From a virus: a stretch of DNA of 31,208 nt. The notes below the pieces were generated by a model. That model ran no database searches. It was not told the DNA's origin and saw nothing but the letters and a program-made list of their open reading frames with translations. Location of the stretch: IMG/VR virus record IMGVR_UViG_3300035220_000236, positions 1 through 31,208 of that record, one strand, 5' to 3'. Below are positions 16,762-27,600 of the stretch, piece by piece; within the stretch, counting starts at the first letter, position 1; every line of letters starts with the position of its first letter. Made by a program: the position numbers and the translations under genes.

Positions 16762-18765
16762 ATGGGAGCAATATTAGAAGTAAAATATTTTAACTCTTTT
16801 TGGATGAAGCAAGTTCAGGGTGCAGCAACTGTAAATAATGAAAATAATCCAAAATGGCCTAGCTTAGAATGGAATCCATTCGGATATCCTAAATTCCCGT
16901 TGTATGCACTAACAGATAATGATAACTGGTACATAGAAGAAGCTAGAATAAGAGGTGGTTATAATAATACAATTGTTTCTTTAGGAGTAAGAGCCTATTT
17001 AAATGAAAAAAATCCTGTGCAAGATGTTAGAGACTCTTCATTGATATACTCTGGTATATATAACAATAGAACAGAAATTAATAGAACAAATGTATTTAGC
17101 GTAGGTAAAGTTATAGAAGTCGACTTAGACCCTATGGATGGAAGTGTTCAAAAACTATTTGCAGAAGACACTAATTTAACTATATTTCAAGAAAACAAAG
17201 TAACAAAAGCTTTAATAAATAAAAATGCTATATATTCTGGAGATCAAGGATCTAAAGAAACTCCTGAAATTCCTGTAATAGGACAAATAGTTCCTTATTT
17301 AGGTGTTTTTGGAATTGGTAAAAACCCTGAGTCTTTTGCTCAATATGGTTTTAGAAAATATTTTGTAGATCCAATAAGAGGATCTGTCATGAGGTTATCT
17401 AGAGATGGTTTAACTGAAATATCTAACTACGGTATGAAAGATTATTTTAGAGACACTTTAAATTCTTTTGATTCACAAAGCAGAGAAGCTTTAGTTCCTT
17501 GGAAGAAATATACTTTCAATCCAACCTCTTTGGTAGAAGGTATAGTTTTACAAGGTACGCAAATTGTAAGTCCATATGCTGTTATACAAAGTCAATCTTC
17601 TGCATATACATTTATTCAACTCGGTACAACAGCTACATTACCTGTTGTTTACAATGGTCAAGCTGGTCCTCCAGGAAACGGTACTGGATTCACTGTACAG
17701 GTAACTATTAATACAAACAGTGGTAATCTATCAGATGGAAGTATTTCAGCTACTATTATAGGTGGAGGATCAGGTTACGCTTTAGGTGAGAGCATGATGG
17801 TGACTGGTGACGGTATATTTTACAGTGGGCAAATCGAATTTAATATAAACTCTAGTATGTTAAATAGTACAGTAAATAGTTTTTATATTGACAGAGATCC
17901 TAATTGTTTAGCTTTTGTTGGAAGTAGAGTTTTTAATGTTAACTCAAATGGATTAAAAATAAATACAGGAGCAACTGTTTCTAAAGTGTCTAAAATTACT
18001 TTATCTAGTGGAGTAGATATATTAGAAGTTTTTACAGATATAACAGTTACACCTACTAATGATGGATTTTTTGGATATAATTATACTAGTAGAATAGCTG
18101 GAGGTTGGGATAATTACAATAGATACTACACTGTTTCAGTTCAAAGTACTCCTTATTTTTTAGAAACGCAAAGAAATTTTGATACAGTGTCTTGGGACGA
18201 AAGTATAAATGGTTGGGTTTCTTTTTACAGTTATAAACCTGGTTTTTCTTCAAGTTTAAAAGGTTTATATTTTTCTACGCAAGGACATTCATTGTATCAA
18301 CACAACTTAGGTTCATACAGTGAATATTACGATGTCTCAAGAAGAGCTTTTGTTAGGTTTTTAATTAATTCAAACCCTTCTATTAGAAAAACATTTCAAA
18401 CTATAAATTATGAAGGCGATAATGGATGGGAAATAGTTTCAGTTAATTCCGATGCTACAAAATTTAGCAACGAAAGTTCCACTAGAGTAGACGTTGGAGA
18501 TTCAGTATCAAGTTACAATGAAGGTGTTTATGTCGGATATGACGGATTCCCACAGAGAGCAGGTTTTGATAGAAAAGAAAATTTATATACAGCTAATTTA
18601 GTAAATACATCACAACCAAACCCTGAAGAGGTCATTGGTGGTAATGTATTAACAGGGCTAAAAGGCTATTTACTAGAGGCCACATTTCAAGTAGATCAAT
18701 CAACTAATGTTGGTGGACCTAAAGAAATATGGTCAGTAGGAACAACTTACGTTCAATCATCTTAA
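16762..18765 (+). CDS. Second tail nozzle/stabilisation protein with GxGYxxGD module
   Basis: 667 residues with no membrane segment. It opens with an aromatic-rich block (KYFNSFWMKQV) followed by NWYIEEARIRGGYNN (55-69). A further conserved block, VMRLSRDGLTEISNYGMKDY, starts at residue 209. I associate these with the beta-propeller-like tail protein that follows the larger nozzle gene in marine podoviruses. Residues about 295-375 are Gly/Asn/Ser-rich and contain GGGSGYALGESMMVTGDG (334-351), again like an insertion. The C-terminal half has many aromatic beta strands. A 49-base A/T-rich gap precedes the gene, wider than at most junctions here. It probably partners the preceding product in the short tail. 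Confidence 0.85.
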   Translation: MGAILEVKYFNSFWMKQVQGAATVNNENNPKWPSLEWNPFGYPKFPLYALTDNDNWYIEEARIRGGYNNTIVSLGVRAYLNEKNPVQDVRDSSLIYSGIYNNRTEINRTNVFSVGKVIEVDLDPMDGSVQKLFAEDTNLTIFQENKVTKALINKNAIYSGDQGSKETPEIPVIGQIVPYLGVFGIGKNPESFAQYGFRKYFVDPIRGSVMRLSRDGLTEISNYGMKDYFRDTLNSFDSQSREALVPWKKYTFNPTSLVEGIVLQGTQIVSPYAVIQSQSSAYTFIQLGTTATLPVVYNGQAGPPGNGTGFTVQVTINTNSGNLSDGSISATIIGGGSGYALGESMMVTGDGIFYSGQIEFNINSSMLNSTVNSFYIDRDPNCLAFVGSRVFNVNSNGLKINTGATVSKVSKITLSSGVDILEVFTDITVTPTNDGFFGYNYTSRIAGGWDNYNRYYTVSVQSTPYFLETQRNFDTVSWDESINGWVSFYSYKPGFSSSLKGLYFSTQGHSLYQHNLGSYSEYYDVSRRAFVRFLINSNPSIRKTFQTINYEGDNGWEIVSVNSDATKFSNESSTRVDVGDSVSSYNEGVYVGYDGFPQRAGFDRKENLYTANLVNTSQPNPEEVIGGNVLTGLKGYLLEATFQVDQSTNVGGPKEIWSVGTTYVQSS

Positions 18766-18774
18766 AAATAAAAT

Positions 18775-19467
18775 ATGTTATTAGATATATTACAAACAAC
18801 AATAATAGAGCCTAACACAGCTGTTATACAAGCGTTAATGATAGGTGGTATAGTTCTTCAAGGAGTAATGGCAGCTGTTGCAGCTGGTAAGGCTAATTCT
18901 ATGAATGGAACTATTAGTGATTTAGATCAAGACATTCAAGACTTAGTTAATAGCAGGCAAGAAATACCTGACTTAGCAGACTCTTTAGAAGACATGTCAG
19001 GCTCATTAACTAATCCTTATGCTAACTTAAGTGTAGCAACTAAAGCCGCACAAATACAAATGGAGCAAACTGATTTAGCTTTAGCTAATACTTTAGACAC
19101 TATTGCCCAAGCTGGCTTAGGTGCTGGTGGTGCTACTGCGTTAGCTAGAGAAGCAGCGAGATCTAAAAATAAAATATCAGCAACGATAGAGCAACAAGAA
19201 GTTCAAAACGAAAAATTAAAAGCTCAAGGTAGTATGCAGCTTCAACAACAAATATTAGCTGAAAAAGTTAGAATGCAACAAGGAGATATGGCTGCACAAC
19301 AATTCATGTATACAGCTCAAGAAACTAGAACTAACTCTGATTTAGATAGAGCTGCTGGACTATATGATAACGCATTGGCCCAGCAAGCTCAATACAATAG
19401 CGATGCTTTTGGAGCCCTTGGTAGTATGGGTGGTAATTTAGTTCAATTTGGCGCTTTAGGAGGTTAA
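18775..19467 (+). CDS. Internal virion protein with N-terminal membrane segment (T7 gp14-like role)
   Basis: 230 residues. A hydrophobic segment lies at about 17-40 (VIQALMIGGIVLQGVMAAVA). It is followed by an acidic helix and a long Ala/Gln/Glu-rich helical region (about 95-180, for example MQLQQQILAEKVRMQQGD). The tail is Gly-rich (LGSMGGNLVQFGALGG). T7 gp14 and its counterparts are of similar size, also have an early membrane segment and an Ala/Gln-rich helical body, and insert into the outer membrane during DNA ejection. The gene sits between the tail genes and two larger cargo-type genes, the usual order for internal proteins. Homology to gp14 is by architecture; I cannot confirm it by alignment. 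Confidence 0.78.
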   Translation: MLLDILQTTIIEPNTAVIQALMIGGIVLQGVMAAVAAGKANSMNGTISDLDQDIQDLVNSRQEIPDLADSLEDMSGSLTNPYANLSVATKAAQIQMEQTDLALANTLDTIAQAGLGAGGATALAREAARSKNKISATIEQQEVQNEKLKAQGSMQLQQQILAEKVRMQQGDMAAQQFMYTAQETRTNSDLDRAAGLYDNALAQQAQYNSDAFGALGSMGGNLVQFGALGG

Positions 19468-19481
19468 TAATAAAAAAAAAT

Positions 19482-21665
19482 ATGGGAACTTATTCAAAAC
19501 CAAGCTTAGTACTAGACACTAGTTTTGGAGCCTTTAATAAAGGTCTTCAATCAGGCATTGATAAAGCTGCTGCCACAATGCAAGCTGAGAAAAAACAAGA
19601 AAAAGCTTTATTAGAAAAGCAGGTAAAAGCTCAAGAACTGCAGAATAAAGCAAACATAAAGTGGAGCATAAAACAATCTACAGCTTTAAATAAAGATTTA
19701 AAGACAATTAATGAACTGAATATTAGTAATGTAGCTAGTCTTAATACTAGCTACATAAGAGGTAATGGTGATCCAGTTTATGGAGATGATATTGTAAAAA
19801 CATATTTTGATTTTTCTCAAACTTTGCCAGAAGGCTTAACTGACGACGAAATAAAAGAAAAAGTATTAGCAGCCAACCTTGATTATGACGTATATTTAGA
19901 TTCTACTGACGAAGCTGGTATAGATCTTTCAGATCAATTAACTACTTACGTTAAAGATCAATATAGCTTAATACCAGCAGCACCTCAAAATATAGATGAC
20001 GTTAAGTTGTACGATGAATCTCAAAAAAATATAGCAACATCAATGAGTGGTGGTTTAGAGCTTTTAGGCTTGCTTAAAGTTACTGGAGATAATTTAGTTG
20101 CTGATGGGTTTGATGGAGCTTTTAATCCTGACGGTACTATTGTTAAGCCAAAACAAGGTAGAAACAATACTATATTACTTTTTCCAGATGATCCTAATTA
20201 TACTTTATTGTCTAATACAGCTAGAGATATGGCCTTAGGTACTAATAAAGGAAGATATAGTTATGGTGTTATAGGTAATCAAGCTGCAGTTATTGTTACT
20301 AGTCCAAATGGTAATAAACAATATATAACAAAAGACATGTTACAAAGTTCTGCTAGTAAAACTGGAGGTGCCTTTGTTTCTACTACAAGTTCAGATAATT
20401 TTGAAGTTTACTTAAAAGGTATTAAAAACTCTTTTCAAAACGTTAATTTTAAAGGTATTACAAACACATTTACACAAGATATACCTGGAGAAACTCCTAA
20501 TGATAAAGATATTAGAATAACTAGAAGAGTTACAGATATTGTTGAGAGCCAAGTACAACTTAAAAGAGAAGTAATTAATTTTGTAAATAACATAGGTTTA
20601 GGTCAAAAAAGAAAAGGACAAACAAATAATATAAGCGGACAAGCAAATTGGCAAATGTTAGGAGGTCCTATAGAAGCTAAAGCTGGTGACGACAAGCTTG
20701 ATGTTAATGGTGCTATTATTGGACAATATACACAAACAGAAATAGACGAAAGTATACAATGGAAAGGAACGCCAGCGCAAATAGAAGTAGCTATCGATAA
20801 GCTTTACAATAAAATGTCTGAAAAATACTTGCCTCAATCTAGCAATGTATCTACTAATAGAAAAGAAGTTAATAGTGCTGCTAGTAAAGTTACAGAGCAA
20901 AGAGCAAATAGCTTGCTTCAAAATGGTATACAGTTTCCAGCTAGTGGATCAACTATTGTTAATGAAATATTTGGCGCGCCAATAAATGCTACTCCTACAG
21001 GAGACAGAAATATTGGTCTAAGTCAGGTTCTTGAAAAAGAATCTAAATTAAATGAAAATAACTTTAAAGGAAAAGTAGATATTTTAAACATTGTAGGCAA
21101 TGGTGGTATTTATATTACTGGTAAAGATTTAAAAACCAAAGGAGGAGCAGAAATTATTGATCAAAATGGAAATCTAGTAGCTAGTACTATACCTGATTCC
21201 AGCATCTATGTTAGTAGCGGAGGTCAATGGGTTAGAAAACAAAATCTAGAAGGCCAAGACGCTTTTGTTAGGTTTTTAGTATCAAGAGGAGGTTTTGGAA
21301 CAAGAACAGAGGCTAATAGAGCTATGCAGATATATAAAGATGGACTAAACGCTAATACAACAACAACAACAGGTACAGGAGCAACAGGAGGAACAGGAGG
21401 AACAGGAGGAACAGGTACAGGAGCAACAGCTCTACCTACAAATGCAAATCCAGGTAGTGATAGAAGATTAAAGAAAAATATAGTTAAAATTAATGAATCT
21501 GAATCTGGATTAAATATATACGAATTTGAATACATAAACAAAGAAGGTGTATACCAAGGTGTAATGTCTGACGAAATACCTAAAGAAGCTGTTTTAGTTG
21601 ATAATAATGGATATGACACAGTTGACTACTCTAAATTAGATGTTGATTTTAAAAGAATAAAATAA
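19482..21665 (+). CDS. Putative internal/cargo protein ending in a short S74-chaperone-like domain
   Basis: 727 residues. The N-terminal 60 residues are helical and Lys/Glu/Gln-rich; the middle is mixed and unrecognised. A Thr/Gly/Ala-only linker spans about 626-649. The last 69 residues start at SDRRLKKNI (S659, K664, K665) and contain YEFEYI, GVMSDEI and VDYSKLD in order. This is the signature order of the intramolecular chaperone auto-processing (peptidase S74) domain, in which Ser and Lys act in self-cleavage. It stops right after VDYSKLDVDFKRIK, without the usual C-terminal coiled-coil helices. By position it should be an internal protein; the S74 tail instead recalls fibres. GGAGG occurs upstream but about 17 bases from ATG, too far for an ordinary ribosome site. 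Confidence 0.8.
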   Translation: MGTYSKPSLVLDTSFGAFNKGLQSGIDKAAATMQAEKKQEKALLEKQVKAQELQNKANIKWSIKQSTALNKDLKTINELNISNVASLNTSYIRGNGDPVYGDDIVKTYFDFSQTLPEGLTDDEIKEKVLAANLDYDVYLDSTDEAGIDLSDQLTTYVKDQYSLIPAAPQNIDDVKLYDESQKNIATSMSGGLELLGLLKVTGDNLVADGFDGAFNPDGTIVKPKQGRNNTILLFPDDPNYTLLSNTARDMALGTNKGRYSYGVIGNQAAVIVTSPNGNKQYITKDMLQSSASKTGGAFVSTTSSDNFEVYLKGIKNSFQNVNFKGITNTFTQDIPGETPNDKDIRITRRVTDIVESQVQLKREVINFVNNIGLGQKRKGQTNNISGQANWQMLGGPIEAKAGDDKLDVNGAIIGQYTQTEIDESIQWKGTPAQIEVAIDKLYNKMSEKYLPQSSNVSTNRKEVNSAASKVTEQRANSLLQNGIQFPASGSTIVNEIFGAPINATPTGDRNIGLSQVLEKESKLNENNFKGKVDILNIVGNGGIYITGKDLKTKGGAEIIDQNGNLVASTIPDSSIYVSSGGQWVRKQNLEGQDAFVRFLVSRGGFGTRTEANRAMQIYKDGLNANTTTTTGTGATGGTGGTGGTGTGATALPTNANPGSDRRLKKNIVKINESESGLNIYEFEYINKEGVYQGVMSDEIPKEAVLVDNNGYDTVDYSKLDVDFKRIK
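21357..21428 (+). repeat. In-frame Thr/Gly codon repeat (linker)
   Basis: Runs of aca, gga, ggt and gca codons, including consecutive acagga-gga units flanked on both sides by ggtacaggagcaaca. It encodes the flexible linker before the S74-like tail, is reading-frame neutral and is prone to slippage. Confidence 0.85.
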
Positions 21666-21666
21666 T

Positions 21667-24600
21667 ATGGCTGAAGAAGTATTTGAAGAAAATATAGAAA
21701 CTCAAGAAGTTGTTGAAGAGAATATAGAAACTCAAGAAGTTGTTGGAGTAGTTTCTGTTAAACCAGAAGATCAAAACAATACTAAAGTAGAGGAAATTGA
21801 AAAGGTTGAAATTGAGGGAGACCCACTAAAGCCTTATAGATTTAATGGTAGTCCGTTTTCTGAAAAAGAAATACAAGAAGCTGCAGATGTAGATGGCTTA
21901 ACATTAGATGAATATTTAAAACAACACAGTAAAGATGTTTATAAAGTTAAACCTATAGAAGAAGTTGAACTTAAAATTAATTTTGAAGATTTCAAATTTA
22001 AAAGTGAAGAAGAGTTAACTCCTAAATTAAAATCTTTATATCCTGGTTTCATTTTCACAGAAAGTGTAGTTGGTTCAGATGTAATTGTTGTAGAAAACAT
22101 TCAAACAGGTAAAAGCCAAGAAATAAAATTAGCTGGAGAAAAAGGTACAAATATTAACTATAGAACTACTGAAGAAGATAGTAAATCTGCTTATGATATT
22201 CTTAATGAATTTATAAATGATAATCCAGAAACTAATGAAACATCACAATTAATATACAATGCAACAGGACTTTCTAAAAACGATGGTTTAGATTCAATAG
22301 AAATTTTTGAAGACAATAATATTAACTTTAAAAGATCTAATGAAAAACAAGCTATTAATATTATAGAAGAGTTTGATATATTACAAAAAGATGCTTTTAG
22401 AAACCCTTGGAAATATGGTTTTGGTAATGAAAATACTCCAGGTAAAGAAAGGTTTACTTTAACAGAAGATGACCACGAGCAAATATTAAAAACATTAAGT
22501 AATGAATTAAGAGATAAAACCGGATTAAGAGTAAGTGCAAAATCTTTAGAAAATATATATAAAAATTTAAAAGACCAAAACAAATTATTCGTAGAGCAAG
22601 AGTATGATGAAAATAGATCAATTGAGCTTTCAGGTATAGATATTGATCCAGAATTTAAAAAGAATACAATAGAGTCTTTTAATTCTAAACTAACACCACA
22701 AGAGTTAAAAAACCAAGAGCTAAGTATTAAGCAAGGCGATATATCAAAAGATATAAATATATTAGAGGAAAAAATTAAGCAAGTTGATAAGAAAGAGTTA
22801 ACAATTGAATACGATGAAGAAGCTAAAGAGAATGAATTAAAAGCTTTAGATTTACAGTTAATTAATAAGCAAGGCGAATGGAAAGTTTTGCAAATTCAAA
22901 GAGATAAAAATGCAACTACAACTGTTAAGCTTGGTGGAACTACTGGTAGAGATGCAACATACACTTATAATTCTGCAGAATTAACTAAAAACTTTTTTAA
23001 TCAAAAAGGTTTTTCTGAAGCTACTCAAATAAAAATGGCTAATATTGCCGAAGGAATTCAAAGCAATATTCAGAACTCAATAGAATCACAGCAGCAATCA
23101 AATCCTTTGTTAACTCAAAGAGAAGCTATTGGAGAGATATTTAATAAACAAATTTTAAACTTACAAACACTACGTAAAGAAGGTAGTGATTCTAAAATAA
23201 AATTAAAAATACCAGCTCAAGGAGTTTTTTGGAATGGAAGCACAGTTGGCCGTCGTTTAAAAGAAGCTGGTTTTAAGCTTGATGAAAATAATGAGGTAGA
23301 ATTGTCTTTGCTTGACCTAAGAAACGCAGGTATTAATGAAGATTCATTTGAGGGCTTTTTTGACGAAATGCTTGACATGGCTAGCGAAAAAGACGTTGAA
23401 GCTATTAAAATATACAATGAAGAATTTAATGAAGTAGAAGCTTCTGCTAATGCTTATTGGAACTTGTATGCAAACAATGTGGATATTTCAGCAATAGAGA
23501 AAGATGGTTTTCTTAAAACACTTGCAACTTCCACATTTGTTTCTGCATTAGAAAAATTTGGTTACGACGATAAAGAAGCTAAAAATATTGTTTATGATAA
23601 GGGTATGTCGCCTCAAGATAGAATAAACGCTATAGACCAAGCTATATTACAATCCGCTTACGAGGTTAAAGATTTATCAGGCTTTTCAATAGAATTAACA
23701 CCAGAACAAAAAGAAGCCGTTAAAGTGTCTACTAGCAATCAAATAGCTCAAGGAATTGGTGGGTTTTTACCAGAGATGCCTTTACTTATTGGTGGAGGCC
23801 AGGTACTTAACGCTTTTGGTTGGAAGAAATATTATGATGGTTTAAAAGGCATTAAAAAGTTTGTGATTGGAGCTATGGTTGAAGAGGTTCAAATGCAAGT
23901 TATTTTAGATGCTGAGCTTGGAACTGGAGCTTCTTTTTATGGAATTGGTAGACTTGGTCGAGAGTCTATAAAATGGGGTAAAAATTATAGAAGTCTAAAA
24001 AAAGCATTTGAAAAAGTAGTGGTATCAGGTCCGCTTGGTGCAGTATCTTCAGAAGTTGCTGGTGCTGTAAATGCAGCTGCAAATCAAATTATGGAAGGAG
24101 ATGGTTTTGCAGAGTACATGAAAGAAATGTATGGAGATATATCGGTTGCTAAACAAAGAATTATAGTTAACGCAGGTACTTTTACTGGGTTTGGTATGAT
24201 GAGTTTAAAACCTAATGATTTTAAATCTACTAAAGCTAAAATAGAACTAGTAAATGAGCTTCAATTAAAGTTAAAAAATCTTAGAGCAGGGCCAATACCT
24301 TTAAAAATTGATAAAGCTGATATATCTGTAGGTAAAAAACCAGAACCTAAATTAAGAAATTTTGATGAACTTAGTTCTAAAGAGCAGACGAAAGCAGAAA
24401 ATTTATTATCTACTATAAATAGCTTACAAGACGTAATAAGTTATGAACTTGCTTACGTGGAATTACTTCCTCCATCTAGGGATGGGTTTGAAAGCAATGA
24501 TCCTGAAGTAAAAAAGAAATACGAAAAAGAAGTTGAGTCATTTAAAAATAATCTTATTAAGAGGTATGTAGATCCTTGGACTAAAGGTATACAAGATATT

Positions 24601-27600
24601 AATCCAGATTTTAAAGGTGTTAATATTGCTGTTGGTAGAGGCGCAAGGTTTAGAAAAGATAATTTTACTAATAAAGAAGCTACTGCTGAGTTTGATCCTA
24701 ATACAAACACTATAACTATAGATATGGATTTGTATACTCCAGGAAAAGAAATACATGAATTAGCTCATGTAGCCTCTAAAGAATATTTTAAAAAAAATCC
24801 AGCTGCATTAGAAAACTTAGCTAATGAATTAGGAGATAGATTTAAAGATTATAAATTTGGTGATTTCAACGGTAAAGATTTAGAACAAAGAATTATAGAT
24901 AAATATAAAATAGATATAAAAACACCAAAAGGTAAGAGATTATTAGCAGAAGAATACATATCTTTTATGGGTGAGTATTTAAGTAGTCCACAAGCTTACT
25001 ATAACAATCCTGATTTAGCATCTAGTCTATTAAGCGATGTTAAAAGTGAAATAAAAGATATATTAAAAGGGACAACAAGTCCAATTCCTCAAACATCTAA
25101 AGATATTGTAACATTACTTAGTGAAATAGGTAAAGGAGGGGAAACTAAAGTAGATGTTGCTAGTTTATTTGAAGGAATTGAGAATTTAAACAAAGGTGAA
25201 AAAGGTTTTAACGAGGTTAATATAGATGAATTTAGCACTATACAAGCTAACAAAAAAGCTGATTTAGCTAACATTGAAAAAGAAATTAGAACTTCTTTAG
25301 ATTTAGAAGGTACAGTAGTTAAGAAAACTACAAAAGAAATAGTTGAAGACAATAGGAAATTAAGAGCTGAAATACTTAAAAATACAGATGGTAAACCAAA
25401 TAGAAAACAAAGAGATCAAATAGTTAACAATAACAAAAATTTAATATATAGTATATTAAATAAATACGAAACAATTACTGGGTTTAAATTGTCAAAAAAC
25501 ATAAAAGAAGAAGCTGCCTTTGAATTACAATTAAAACTTTACGAATACGCTGAGAGATATGACGCTAACAAAAACGATGTTGGTGCTTATTTAAATATGG
25601 GATTTACAAAACAGGTTGTAAATACATTAAAGAAAGTAGGATCATTTGATAGAGAAGTTAGTGAGTCAGATTTAGGAGACGGAGAATCAGGCGGCTTAGA
25701 AAATCTTGTTGACCAAACTTTTAGTACTAGCGGAGGTGTTAGTTCTATAAGGGAAGAATTTATTGATCCATCTACAGGAAAACTTGATGCTACTACAGTA
25801 TTGCAAGAGCCAGAGGTAACTGTTAGGCTTTTAGATAATAGAATACAAAATTCAAATTTAATTATAGATACTTATAAACAAACTCCTGATCTTTCTAATG
25901 TAAGTAAAGACTTTGGTGTTAAAGATGGTAAAGTTAATAATGAAGATGGAACTTTCAAAGGTAAGACATCAACTAGATTATCAACCCCAGAAGTATTGAA
26001 TTCTCAAAAATATATACTAGAAAATGCTGAGATGCTTTATGAGTTATTGCCTGATGGTAAAACTACTAAAACAGCTAAAGAGTCTTTAAAAGAAACTTCT
26101 ACTGGTGTTCAACCAGTATTGCTAGATGCTTTTTATGAAATAGGAGATAGAGTTAGTACTGCTGCTGGATTAAAAGGTCAAGGAAAACTACCATTTAATA
26201 GAAGTGAATTTTTAGATTATTTTGGAATAAAAGAAGATGGTACAGTTTTTGAAACAATAAAAGAAAATGGTAAGATTGATCAAAGAATAAAAGCTTTAAT
26301 ACATCAAAGTGGAAAAGCTATAACTAATGCTGAAATAAGAAAAATAAAAGACTTAACAGCTAATCAAATAGAAGATTTAAAATCTGGTAAATCTGAAGCT
26401 TTGGCATCTGTAGATTTAGGTGGCGAGCAAGCTTTTAATAAGTTAGTTGAAAAATTAAACAATGGCGAAACAATAACTGTCGAAGACAAGAAGTTAATGA
26501 TCGCAGAGTACAGACCTAACGATTTCATGACTCAGTTAATTTACAATTCTACTGAAGATCAATTAAGAGTTATAGACGATGCAATATGGCAAACTAGAAA
26601 TGATGCACGACAAATTGTAGTTAATCAGCGTAGAGCTAAAGAGGAAGGTATGACTCCAAAGCAAATAGTTGAAATGGAAAAAGACTATATCTCTAGGTGG
26701 AGTAAAAAACTTCCAATTATAGGAAAAGAATTTGGTATAAAAGATTTAAAAATTCCGGTTATGAGTAACATAACTAGTCCAAATAATGGCCCAAGAACTA
26801 TTAAAAGTTTTAGTAAAATTCTTAAAAAGTTTCCTGAATTATTAGAAAATGATGCTTTTTCAAAATATGTAAGAAACACTTTTGGAGAGGGAGCATTAAA
26901 AACTTTTGGACTTAAAGAATATAAAAAGAACAATGGTGAAACATTATCTACTTTTGGCAAAGAGGAGTTTAAAGAAGTTTTTAAAGATGCTAAGGGTGAG
27001 GGTGAAACTTTAGATTTTATGAAAGAAGTTTACCAGCCATCATATGGTAAAAACGGTTTAATTGGTAAGTGGGAAAAAGAAATAGATATTGCTAAGAAGA
27101 AATTTCCAAATTGGGAGACAACTGGGAAAAATGAATACGAAGCATATTTAGTTGGTAAAGGAAGAGACTTTTTAAGTAATCCCAATATGAAAGTTGATGG
27201 CAAGTTTCCACCAGATGCTTACGAAAGAACAATGGCTGCTAATAGAAAAGCTATAGAATATACATATGAAAAATTAGCTGAAGTTTATAGAGAAGCACCT
27301 ACTAAAGAAACTTTAGAAGATATAATATCTTTTCTTCAAATACAAACTAATCAAGGAACTGGTATATTAAAAGGTCTTGCTCCAGTAGAATTTTTATCAA
27401 CAGTAGGTGAAGCAGTAGTGCCAGGTGGTAAGAAGTTTTACAATGAACATAATAAAGATCTTTTCATATATAATAATGAATTTATTAGTTTATTATCTAA
27501 ATCTGGAAAATTACCTCTTGTAAAAGATCCTTTAACAGGAGAGTTAGTTACAAATCCAAAACTGCTAAACGCTATAAATAAAATAGTTAATTCAATATCT

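Noticed and set aside
19452-19484. GGAGG before the 727-residue gene as a Shine-Dalgarno site
   Set aside because: It lies about 17 bases from the ATG, within the end of the previous gene (Gly-Gly codons), beyond functional spacing.
21224-21619. Minus-strand open frame of 131 codons opposite the 727-residue gene
   Set aside because: It is the antisense of the Thr/Gly linker and S74-like tail, giving Val/Pro-rich low complexity with no leader.
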